Source: Sediminibacterium sp. UBA657 (GTDB lineage: Bacteria; Bacteroidota; Bacteroidia; Chitinophagales; Chitinophagaceae). Taken from it: a stretch of 64,000 nucleotides of DNA. Every line of letters starts with the position of its first letter. Within the stretch, counting starts at the first letter, position 1. The position numbers were made by a program, and so were the translations under genes. This document shows, one piece after another, positions 16,406 through 25,077 of the stretch. The notes below the pieces were generated by a model that saw only the letters and a list, made by a program, of their open reading frames with translations, ran no database searches and was not told where the DNA came from. The stretch covers positions 94,430-158,429 of the forward strand of contig DBOB01000004.1 of NCBI GenBank assembly GCA_002299885.1, given 5' to 3'.

Positions 16406-19400
16406 TTAAAATTTAAGGTTTAAATTAATTCCATAACTTCTTGATGAAGGGATTGACATATTTTCAATACCTGGTAAAGCAGTGCCTCCAGTATAGGACA
16501 TTACTTCAGGGTCTATGTGTGGAACCTCACTCCATAAAGCTAAATTTCTACCTACAAAACTAATTGTAGCGCCTTTGAACGGACCGTTCTTAAGAATTTG
16601 TTGTGGTAAATTGAATCCTAATTGTAGCTCTCTTAATTTTACAAATGATGCATCATACATTACACCTTCTGCTATGTTTCTTCCCGCAGTCCATGCAGTA
16701 TGCCATTCTCTTGCAGTTCTTTTGATATCATTTGGAACAATCTGACCACCTACAATTTTCACACCTTGACCAATAACTCCATTACCTGGTTTTGTTAAGT
16801 CATATCCATCAGCTCTACCCTCTAATGATTCGATAATGATACCACCTTCGCGACCAACTGTTTGAGTTTCAGAATATAATTCGCCACCCATTCTAACATC
16901 AAACAAGAAACTTAATTTTAAATTCTTATAGGTAAAAGTATTATTTAAACCTGCTAACCAATCTGGGTTGTAATTACCTAATTTAATTCTGTCAGTAGTT
17001 CTTACTGGTCTACCATTGTCAAATACCATTTGACCAACATATTTTCCAGTTGCATCATAATAATTTCCAGTTGGATTGGTATTTTGAACACGTGCAAAAC
17101 CAATTCCATACATGTCACCCATTCTTTCTCCAACTCTAGCTTCAACAGTAACTCTTCTGCTTGCCATTACTAGATTCTTAAGTCCATCAGAAAGTTCGAT
17201 AACCTTGCTTCTATTAGTTGAGAAGTTTAAATCAACATTCCATTTGAAACCATTGTTCTTTCCAACAATTGGTACCAAATTTAACATTGCTTCAAAACCA
17301 TAGTTTTTAATTAGACCTGCATTAATTGATCTGCTATTGTAACCAGACGTTGAAGAAAGTGGTATATTGATAATCTGGTTTTTTGTATTACTTTGATAAA
17401 AAGTAAGATCTAATCCAACACGACTCTTAAACATTTTTAATTCAGTTCCAATCTCAAATGCAGTGCTCACCTCTGGTTTCAATGAAAGGTTAGCTAATCT
17501 ATCTGTTTCTCCATAAATTTGAGCTGATCCATAAGCCGTACTTGGATTATAAGCCTGTGTGAAAGTAAATGGATCTGTATCATTACCTACTTGTGCAACA
17601 CTACCTCTGATTTTAGAAAAATTAATGAATTCAGGTAGTTGAACCATTTCACTTAAAACAGCACTAATTGCAGCTGAAGAATAGAAAAAAGAGTTCTTTT
17701 CATTACCTAATGCTTTTAACTCCTCAGGCAATGTAAGCGCACTACTCCAATCGTTTCTACCAGTCAATTCTAAAAATAGGTAATTCTTATAATCAATTTG
17801 TGCAGAGCTATATAAACTGTTTACTTTTTTGCCCGTAATAGTTTGAGCTACGTCCACAGGTACTCTGTTGTTAGTAATTGTGTAGATGCCAGGTATATTC
17901 AATTGACCTGCATTTACTTCATTAAAATTACTTTTTTGATTTGTTTGGTTACCACCAAAAGTTCCTGAAATATTAAAGTCAGAATTCAACTTTTTATTTA
18001 GTGAAAATAAGAAATCACTGTTTCTTTCTTCTGTAGTAATTCTTGCTTCACGATATTGACCAAATGGGAATCTTTGTGTACTAAATGCTCTTTTGTAAGC
18101 TCTAATTTCTGATGCAAAATCAGTTGCAGAACGTAATTGTAAGTTTAACCAATCTGTTAATTCATACTTTAAAATTATATTACCAATGATCCTGTCTAGT
18201 TCTTGTCCATTCGTATTCTCGTATACTGTTAAATATGGATTGTCATGGTAATTATAGTTCCAACTAAATTGTCTTCTGTTTTCTAAACCTGGTTGCCATA
18301 ATCTTTTCATATCATTCATGCTCACAGATCTTGGTAACCAACAATTGAACAAGTACATGATACTTTCTGTACCATAACTAATTGAAGGTCTATTTCCACT
18401 ATTACTTTTGATATAAGATACAAAAGTACGGGCAGAGAATTTATTGGTTAAATTGTATCCTCCACTAAATGAAATTGTGTTTCTTTTTAAATCTGTATTT
18501 GGAACAATACCTGTTTGATCTAAATTAGTATAAGATAATCTAAAGTCTCCGTCCTTATTTCCTCCTACAAGCGCAACGTTATTTGTAAGCGTTCTTCCTG
18601 TTTGGAAAAAATTAGCTACCCCATCAATATCAGCTAACCAAGGTGTAGGTGTAATCACGCTTCCAGCAGGCGCATTCAAGTCACCCCCTAAAAAAGGAAT
18701 TGGCTGACCATTTAATGTTCTAGGTGAATTATATTGTGCATATAACTGTCCATTAAAAGCAGGACCCCATCCCTCATCAGTTCCATCTGTTAAACCACCA
18801 CCGGCGCCATTCTTGAATTCAAAAGGTCCGCCGTTACCATTTCCTTGACCATATATATTTTGATACTCTGGTAATTTTAGTGCACTCTCAAGAGTTACAT
18901 TACTATTAAATTCTACACCAATTCCTTTATTACTTTTTCCAGATTTTGTTTTAATTACAATAACACCATTAGCTGCTCTTGAACCGTACAAAGCAGATGC
19001 TGCTGGACCTTTTAAAACGTTGATACTTTCAACATCATCTGGGTTAACAAACCCAGCGCCGTTACCAAAATCAACTTCTAAATTACCTCGACCACTTCCA
19101 CCAACGATTGAATTACTAATTGGCACACCATCAATTACGTATAATGGCTGATTTTTATTTAAATCCACAGATCTTTCACCTCTTATAGTTACTCTAGCAG
19201 AACCTCCAATACCAGAATTGCTTCCAACAACAGTAACACCAGCAATCTTTCCAGCTAATTGGTTTACAACGTTTGATTCTCTTGCTACTGTTAAGCTTTC
19301 ACCTTTCATTTCCTGTGATGCATAACCTAATTTTTTCTTTTCACGCTTAATACCAAGTGCAGTAACAACTACTTCATCTAGTTCAGAACTTAGTTTTACT

Positions 19401-19699
19401 AATTCAACAACAACTGCATCGTTAGAAGCATTCACTGTTTTAGTAACATAACCAATATAAGAAACTGTAACAGCAGCATTCGCGCTTAAGTTGCTTAAAC
19501 TGAAAGTACCGTTTGCATCTGTTTTTGTAGCTTGACCTTGTCCTTTAACAGACACAGTAGCAGATTCTAAAGCTTTTTTGGTTTCTGCGTCAACCACTTT
19601 TCCTTTAAATTGTATGTTTTGTGCAATTGAGCTTAAACTCAACCCCAATAACATAAGTGGAGTAAGAATCCACTTAGTACATAGTTGTTTTGAAATCAT
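16406..19699 (-). CDS. SusC/RagA-type TonB-linked outer-membrane transporter
   Basis: A 1097-residue TonB-dependent channel. After the signal peptide comes a carboxypeptidase-regulatory-like domain (FKGKVVDAETKKALESATV), then the DEVVVTALGIKREKKKLGYA segment common to SusC proteins, and the plug domain with RVTIRGERS and QPLYVIDGVPISNS. The remainder is the 22-strand barrel, ending in NLNLKF with a terminal aromatic residue. It is partnered with the SusD gene 18 bp downstream. A TAnnTTTG box lies 20 bp before its ATG. I infer uptake of a phosphonate-containing ligand because the catabolic genes follow on the same strand. Confidence 0.95.
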   Translation of the reverse strand: MISKQLCTKWILTPLMLLGLSLSSIAQNIQFKGKVVDAETKKALESATVSVKGQGQATKTDANGTFSLSNLSANAAVTVSYIGYVTKTVNASNDAVVVELVKLSSELDEVVVTALGIKREKKKLGYASQEMKGESLTVARESNVVNQLAGKIAGVTVVGSNSGIGGSARVTIRGERSVDLNKNQPLYVIDGVPISNSIVGGSGRGNLEVDFGNGAGFVNPDDVESINVLKGPAASALYGSRAANGVIVIKTKSGKSNKGIGVEFNSNVTLESALKLPEYQNIYGQGNGNGGPFEFKNGAGGGLTDGTDEGWGPAFNGQLYAQYNSPRTLNGQPIPFLGGDLNAPAGSVITPTPWLADIDGVANFFQTGRTLTNNVALVGGNKDGDFRLSYTNLDQTGIVPNTDLKRNTISFSGGYNLTNKFSARTFVSYIKSNSGNRPSISYGTESIMYLFNCWLPRSVSMNDMKRLWQPGLENRRQFSWNYNYHDNPYLTVYENTNGQELDRIIGNIILKYELTDWLNLQLRSATDFASEIRAYKRAFSTQRFPFGQYREARITTEERNSDFLFSLNKKLNSDFNISGTFGGNQTNQKSNFNEVNAGQLNIPGIYTITNNRVPVDVAQTITGKKVNSLYSSAQIDYKNYLFLELTGRNDWSSALTLPEELKALGNEKNSFFYSSAAISAVLSEMVQLPEFINFSKIRGSVAQVGNDTDPFTFTQAYNPSTAYGSAQIYGETDRLANLSLKPEVSTAFEIGTELKMFKSRVGLDLTFYQSNTKNQIINIPLSSTSGYNSRSINAGLIKNYGFEAMLNLVPIVGKNNGFKWNVDLNFSTNRSKVIELSDGLKNLVMASRRVTVEARVGERMGDMYGIGFARVQNTNPTGNYYDATGKYVGQMVFDNGRPVRTTDRIKLGNYNPDWLAGLNNTFTYKNLKLSFLFDVRMGGELYSETQTVGREGGIIIESLEGRADGYDLTKPGNGVIGQGVKIVGGQIVPNDIKRTAREWHTAWTAGRNIAEGVMYDASFVKLRELQLGFNLPQQILKNGPFKGATISFVGRNLALWSEVPHIDPEVMSYTGGTALPGIENMSIPSSRSYGINLNLKF

Positions 19700-19718
19700 A
19701 ATTTAATATTTTAAAGTG

Positions 19719-19726
19719 CAAACCTA
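19719..19726 (-). promoter_or_regulatory. -7 box of the susC promoter
   Basis: The minus strand reads TAGGTTTG, an exact Bacteroidota -7 consensus, 20 bp upstream of the susC ATG. A TTTG sits about 15 bp further upstream, shorter than the usual spacing, so only the -7 box is convincing. The same TAGGTTTGC sequence precedes the divergent phosphoesterase gene. Confidence 0.55.
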
Positions 19727-19881
19727 TTGTGAATCCTTTAACAAAATTGAAAGCGCATGTGAACAATACATGAAGGAATTGTGTCTTAATTGTTAACGAA
19801 CCTTAGTAGTATTAAATAAAAATAAAATGTGTTAACAATAAATTAATGTTTTGAAAATAATGGAGCGAAATCAAATAATCA

Positions 19882-19889
19882 TAGGTTTG
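19882..19889 (+). promoter_or_regulatory. -7 box of the phosphoesterase operon promoter
   Basis: TAGGTTTG on the plus strand, 28 bp before the ATG at 19917. This box lies inside the longer open frame that could start with TTG at 19851, which argues that the true start is the ATG at 19917 at the signal peptide. Sharing the box sequence with susC suggests parallel expression of the two divergent operons. Confidence 0.5.
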
Positions 19890-19916
19890 CTGTTCAACTT
19901 TATTCAAAATATTTCT

Positions 19917-22625
19917 ATGAAAAAATATCTTTTTTTAGCATTTGCTATCTTGTTTTGTGTGTGCAATTCAATTGGTCAACAAAAACAAACTTTCTTAACA
20001 GTTCCTGGTTTTAAAGAATATGCTAAAATCGATACCAACAGTTATTCTATTTTGCCAAGCGGACGTTATGTGCAACCAGTAGGTAAATCAATGAGGATTA
20101 CCCATGACCCATTTGGATTAAAAATATCCCCAGATGGTGCTGTGGCAATTACTTTACATGAAAATGTTTTTACGCTTATTGACTTACAAACCCAAGTAGC
20201 AAAGCGTATTCCAGATTATTTAAAAGCAAGCGAAAGTCCACTTAAAAAGGGATCATTTTTAGGTATCGCTTTTCACCCAACTAAAAAAATAGTGTATCTA
20301 AGTGGCGGGGATGAAGGCACTGTTGTAGTGTATGATTATGCGCAATTTAAAAAAATAGATTCCATTAAGTTAGATGGGGTATTCAATGGCACTAATTTCA
20401 CTGGCAGTTTTACAAGCGATTTAGTGTACCATGAAGCTTCAAATAATTTATTGATTTTAGATAGAGGAAATTTTAGATTGGTTCGTTATAGCCTTGCTAA
20501 TAATAAAATTGTTGCTTCTATCCCTACAGGTCGTCAACCCTTTGGCTTAGCCATCTCACCAGACCAAAAAACGGTATTGGTTGCGAACGTGGGCATGTAT
20601 GATTACCCTTTAGTTGGGGGAACAACAAAAGAAAATATTAAAACACAATACATTGGTTGGCATCCATACGGTAATAATACAAAGGAGTCCATTGAAGGCA
20701 CCGAGATTGATGGAAAAAAAATACCAGGTTTAGGAGATCCTAATGCTAAAGAATCTATGAGCGTTTATTGTATTGATTTAAATTCAAATAAGGTAAAAGC
20801 AACATTAAAGACTGGTTTATTATTAGGAGAATTAGTAGAAGATGCCGAAGTCATTGGCGGTGCTAGTCCCAACTCCATTGCAATTGGAAATAAGTATGCA
20901 TATGTAACCAATGCTACCAATGATAATATCGCAGTCATTGATTATAAAAAAGGAAAGATTGTAAAGCATATCCCTATTAAAGTAGATCCTAAATTAGACC
21001 GTTATAGAGGCTTATTACCTTTTGGTATAGCCATTACAAAAGATGAGCGTACATTATTTGTGGCCTTATTAGGATTCAATGCGGTAGCAAAAATTGATTT
21101 AAAAACTGCTACGACCACTGGATTAATTCCAACTGGATGGGGCACTACAAGAGTTGCTTTATCTAACGATGAACAAAAAATATATATTACTTCTTGTAGA
21201 GGTTTAGGTGCTGGACAAAACGGAGGAAAAAATTTCAAAGCACCAATACAAGGCACTTATGTAGGCGATATTCAATTAGGTGGATTCCAAGAAGTAGCTA
21301 ATCCAGATCCTACAAAGCTTGCTGCATATACAAAGCAAACACTGGCTCAAACTTATATTGTAAAAGAACAAACAGATAGTTTGCCTTTACCTGTATTACC
21401 AGGTAGTAAAATAAGTCCAATCAAACATGTGGTATTTATTACTAAAGAAAACAGAACATTTGACGAAATATATGGTCAAATGCAAAATGTGAAAGGAGAT
21501 CCAACATTAGCAAGATTTGGTTTAGATGTAAATGTGTTCGGAAAAACAAAAAATGTGAAACATGTAAATGTAGCACCAAACCATATTAAAATTGCAAAGC
21601 AGTTTTCGTTGAGTGATAATTTTTATTGTGATAGTGATGCATCCATTCATGGACATCATTGGATGATGGGTGTAATTCCTAATGAATGGGTAGAAGCCAA
21701 TTCTAGTACAGATAAATCGGCAGATTATTTTTCTACCGCATCTGGTAGAAGATTCCCAGGCTCAACGGGTAGTATGGACCCAGAAGATTATTCAGAAATT
21801 GGTGGCTTATGGGAGGCATTGGATAGAAAAAAAATTAGCTACTATAATTTTGGACAAGCCAACGAAACAGCGCATGTAAGAGAAGACTGGTATGATACTG
21901 CCACTGGTGCAGGACATATTGTAATGGTACCTATGCAAAAAGGCGTTTGGGAAAGAACTTCACACAATTTTGCTGGATACAATACCAATATTCCAGATCA
22001 ATTTAGGATGAAACAGTTTGAAGAAGAATTTACAAAGAAATGGTTGAACGGGAAAGATACCTTACCGCAATTATTAACTGTAATGTTACCTAACGACCAT
22101 ACTGCTGGGCCTAGACCAGAAGATGGATATCCCTTTATGCATTCTTATGTTGCCGACAATGATTTAGCCTTAGGTAGAATGATGCAGTTTTTAAGTCAAA
22201 CGCCTTATTGGAAAGATATGTTAGTGATTGTAACAGAAGATGACCCTCAAGGTGGAGTAGACCATATTGATGCACACAGAAGTGTATTGATGATGGCCGG
22301 CCCTTATGTAAAGAAAAATTATGTTTCTAATACGCATGCTAATTTTGGATCTATTTTAAAAGTCATCTATAATGTATTGGGCGTGCCATATGTGAATCAA
22401 TATGATGTAACCGCTTCCTTGTTAACTGACTTTTTTACCAATGAGCCAGATTTTAGTCCTTATTATTTTGAATTCCCAAGTCAGGAAGTGTTTGATTGGG
22501 ACAAAGCAATGAAAAAATACAATTATAATTTAGATTGGAGAAAGATCAAGCAAGGGCCCACTATGGATAATGAAAAAGAACAAAGAACGGAACATTATAA
22601 AACCTCAGGTACAATTATCCAATAG
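19917..22625 (+). CDS. Secreted beta-propeller / phosphoesterase (PF04185) fusion protein 1
   Basis: About 902 residues. The ATG at 19917 starts a signal peptide (MKKYLFLAFAILFCVC). The first half is a YncE/YVTN-like seven-bladed propeller with recurring phrases such as FGLAISPDQKTVLVANVG and NKYAYVTNATNDNIAVIDY. The second half is an alkaline-phosphatase-superfamily phosphoesterase with metal-binding segments KENRTFDEIYG, LPNDHT, VADNDLALG and TEDDPQGGVDHIDAHRS. The Ser in DASIHGHHW is the likely nucleophile. Family relatives include phospholipase C and acid phosphatases. Its position divergent from a SusCD-phosphonate operon suggests release of phosphate or phosphonate from esters outside the cell. 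The substrate is unproven. Confidence 0.88.
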   Translation: MKKYLFLAFAILFCVCNSIGQQKQTFLTVPGFKEYAKIDTNSYSILPSGRYVQPVGKSMRITHDPFGLKISPDGAVAITLHENVFTLIDLQTQVAKRIPDYLKASESPLKKGSFLGIAFHPTKKIVYLSGGDEGTVVVYDYAQFKKIDSIKLDGVFNGTNFTGSFTSDLVYHEASNNLLILDRGNFRLVRYSLANNKIVASIPTGRQPFGLAISPDQKTVLVANVGMYDYPLVGGTTKENIKTQYIGWHPYGNNTKESIEGTEIDGKKIPGLGDPNAKESMSVYCIDLNSNKVKATLKTGLLLGELVEDAEVIGGASPNSIAIGNKYAYVTNATNDNIAVIDYKKGKIVKHIPIKVDPKLDRYRGLLPFGIAITKDERTLFVALLGFNAVAKIDLKTATTTGLIPTGWGTTRVALSNDEQKIYITSCRGLGAGQNGGKNFKAPIQGTYVGDIQLGGFQEVANPDPTKLAAYTKQTLAQTYIVKEQTDSLPLPVLPGSKISPIKHVVFITKENRTFDEIYGQMQNVKGDPTLARFGLDVNVFGKTKNVKHVNVAPNHIKIAKQFSLSDNFYCDSDASIHGHHWMMGVIPNEWVEANSSTDKSADYFSTASGRRFPGSTGSMDPEDYSEIGGLWEALDRKKISYYNFGQANETAHVREDWYDTATGAGHIVMVPMQKGVWERTSHNFAGYNTNIPDQFRMKQFEEEFTKKWLNGKDTLPQLLTVMLPNDHTAGPRPEDGYPFMHSYVADNDLALGRMMQFLSQTPYWKDMLVIVTEDDPQGGVDHIDAHRSVLMMAGPYVKKNYVSNTHANFGSILKVIYNVLGVPYVNQYDVTASLLTDFFTNEPDFSPYYFEFPSQEVFDWDKAMKKYNYNLDWRKIKQGPTMDNEKEQRTEHYKTSGTIIQ

Positions 22626-22669
22626 TATTTAATGTATTCTTAAATTTATTAATCATTAATCAGCAGTTT

Positions 22670-25075
22670 ATGAAAATGAAATTCACCCTTATTTGTTTAG
22701 CAGCTAGCTTTAGTCTGGCTATGACAAGTAACGCGCAAATGAAACAAACCGTTTTGCCAAACAATTGGAAATTAAGCCCTATTGGTAAGCAATTACCATT
22801 ACAAGATTTACCACTGAACATTGTGGTAAGTCCAAATAAAAAGTTTGCCGCTATTACGAATAATGGCCAAAGCACACAAGGCATCCACTTGGTAGATATT
22901 GCTAAGCAAACGATATTGGATTATGCTACCACCCCAAAAAGTTGGTATGGTTTAAGCTTTAGTGCAGATAACCAATTTTTATACGCAAGTGGCGGAAATG
23001 ATAATTGGATTTTAAAATATGCAATTGTATCCAACAAGCTAAAATTAGTTGACTCCATCAAATTGGGAGGAAAGTGGCCTGTAAGAATTTCACCAACAGG
23101 ATTATGTATCAATGACGCAACAAATACGATGTATGTAGTATCAAAGGAAAATAATAGTTTGTATGAAATTAATTTAACAACCAAAAACTTCGTTGTTTAC
23201 CCTTTAGGTAGTGAAGCATATACTTGTTTACTTAGTGCTGATAAAAAACAATTGTATATTTCTTTATGGGGGAAGGACCAATTATTAATATGGAATACAG
23301 AAACAAAACAAACAACTAAAAAAATAGCCATTGGAGACAATCCAAATGAATTGTTGTTAACTAAAAACGGAAGCTATTTGTATGTGGCGAATGCGAACGA
23401 CAATAGTGTAGCTGTAGTGGATACAAAAACACTCAATATTGTAGAAGTTTTAAATTGTGCCTTATTTCCAAATGCACCCAATGGCTCAACTACCAATGGA
23501 CTAGCTTTAAATGAAACTGAATCAAGGTTGTATGTAGCCAATGCCGATAACAATAATTTAGCGGTATTTGATGTTACAAAAAAAGGATTTAGCTCAAGTA
23601 TTGGATTTATCCCAACAGGTTGGTATCCTACAAATTTAAAAATAGTAGGTAATACCCTATTTGTAACTAATGGTAAAGGATTGAGTTCAAAAGCAAACCC
23701 AAATGGCCCAAGTCCAGTACAAAGAAAACAAACCGTAAACTACCAGGCTGGAGATATAAAAGCAAAGCCAGAACCAGTAGAGTATATTGGCGGTTTGTTT
23801 AAAGGCACACTTTCTATATTCAAAGAGCCAACATTAACAGAACTAACTAGCTTAACAAAGCAGGTTTATTTAAATACGCCTTATGATAAAAATAAGGAGT
23901 TATCTACCTCAGGTATGCAAGGCAATCCAATCCCGAAAAATGTTGGCGATAGTTCTCCTATCAAACATGTGTTTTATATGATCAAAGAGAATAGAACTTA
24001 TGATCAGGTACTTAGTGATTTACCACAAGGAAACGGAGATAGCAGTTTATTGCTTTTTGGAAGAAATATTACGCCAAATCAACACGCAATTGCAGAACAA
24101 TTTGTTTTGTTAGATAATTTTTATGTAGATGCGGAAGTAAGTGCAGATGGACATAGTTGGAGTATGGGCGCATACGCGAACGACTACAATGAAAAAACTT
24201 GGGTGACAAGTTATGGTGGACGTGGAGGCACTTATGATTATGAAGGACAAAAAAATATAGCTTTCCCTAAAGGTGGATTTTTATGGGATCATGCATTAAA
24301 AGCTAGAGTAAGCTTTAGAACTTATGGAGAATTTGCAGATGACTATAAAGCAAACTATCCTACATTACAAGGTAAATTTTGTCCATATTTCACAAGCTGG
24401 GATGAAAAAGTAAGAGATACATCAAGGTTCTATCAATGGAAAAGAGATTTTGATTCATTGTATGCCATCAACCAAGTTCCTGCTTTAAATACCATGCGCT
24501 TTATCAATGACCATACAGAAGGCACTAGAGTAGGAAGACCGACACCATTTGCGCATGTTGCAGACAACGACTACGCTGTTGGTTTATTTGTAGAATATTT
24601 AAGTAAGCATCCAATTTGGGATAAGATAGCCATTTTTATTTTAGAAGATGATGCTCAAAATGGAGCAGACCATGTGGATGCACATCGTTCAACAGCCTAT
24701 GTTGCAGGAGGTTTTGTTAAAAGAGGTTTTGTAGATCATACCATGTATTCTACTTCGAGTATGCTAAGAACCATGGAATTAATTCTTGGCTTACCTCCAA
24801 TGAGTCAATATGATGCAGCAGCAGAACCAATGTGGAGATCATTTGATACCAAAGTAAACAAGACACCATTTAACGCGATTGCTCCATTGGTTGATATCAA
24901 TGAAAGAAATATCAAAGTAGATGCTTTGTCTAAATTGAGCGAAAGTTTAGATTTTAGCAAGGAAGATAAAGTGCCGGATTTATTATTCAATCAAATTCTT
25001 TGGAAAGCAATTAAAGGAATTAATAGCGAAATGCCAGCACCTAAAAGAAGTGCATTTATTAAAGTAATTGACTAA
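22670..25075 (+). CDS. Secreted beta-propeller / phosphoesterase (PF04185) fusion protein 2
   Basis: An 801-residue paralogue of the preceding gene with the same order of parts. It has a signal peptide (MKMKFTLICLAASFSLAMTSNAQ), then a propeller with blades such as YLYVANANDNSVAVVDTKT and LYVANADNNNLAVFDVTKK, then the phosphoesterase domain with KENRTYDQVLSDLP, INDHTEG, VADNDYAVG and LEDDAQNGADHVDAHRS. The candidate nucleophile Ser lies in EVSADGHSWSMG. Sequence divergence between the two copies is large, so this is an old duplication with probable different ester preference. It starts 44 bp after gene 1 and ends 2 bp before a TonB receptor, so the three genes form one operon. Confidence 0.88.
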   Translation: MKMKFTLICLAASFSLAMTSNAQMKQTVLPNNWKLSPIGKQLPLQDLPLNIVVSPNKKFAAITNNGQSTQGIHLVDIAKQTILDYATTPKSWYGLSFSADNQFLYASGGNDNWILKYAIVSNKLKLVDSIKLGGKWPVRISPTGLCINDATNTMYVVSKENNSLYEINLTTKNFVVYPLGSEAYTCLLSADKKQLYISLWGKDQLLIWNTETKQTTKKIAIGDNPNELLLTKNGSYLYVANANDNSVAVVDTKTLNIVEVLNCALFPNAPNGSTTNGLALNETESRLYVANADNNNLAVFDVTKKGFSSSIGFIPTGWYPTNLKIVGNTLFVTNGKGLSSKANPNGPSPVQRKQTVNYQAGDIKAKPEPVEYIGGLFKGTLSIFKEPTLTELTSLTKQVYLNTPYDKNKELSTSGMQGNPIPKNVGDSSPIKHVFYMIKENRTYDQVLSDLPQGNGDSSLLLFGRNITPNQHAIAEQFVLLDNFYVDAEVSADGHSWSMGAYANDYNEKTWVTSYGGRGGTYDYEGQKNIAFPKGGFLWDHALKARVSFRTYGEFADDYKANYPTLQGKFCPYFTSWDEKVRDTSRFYQWKRDFDSLYAINQVPALNTMRFINDHTEGTRVGRPTPFAHVADNDYAVGLFVEYLSKHPIWDKIAIFILEDDAQNGADHVDAHRSTAYVAGGFVKRGFVDHTMYSTSSMLRTMELILGLPPMSQYDAAAEPMWRSFDTKVNKTPFNAIAPLVDINERNIKVDALSKLSESLDFSKEDKVPDLLFNQILWKAIKGINSEMPAPKRSAFIKVID

Positions 25076-25077
25076 AA

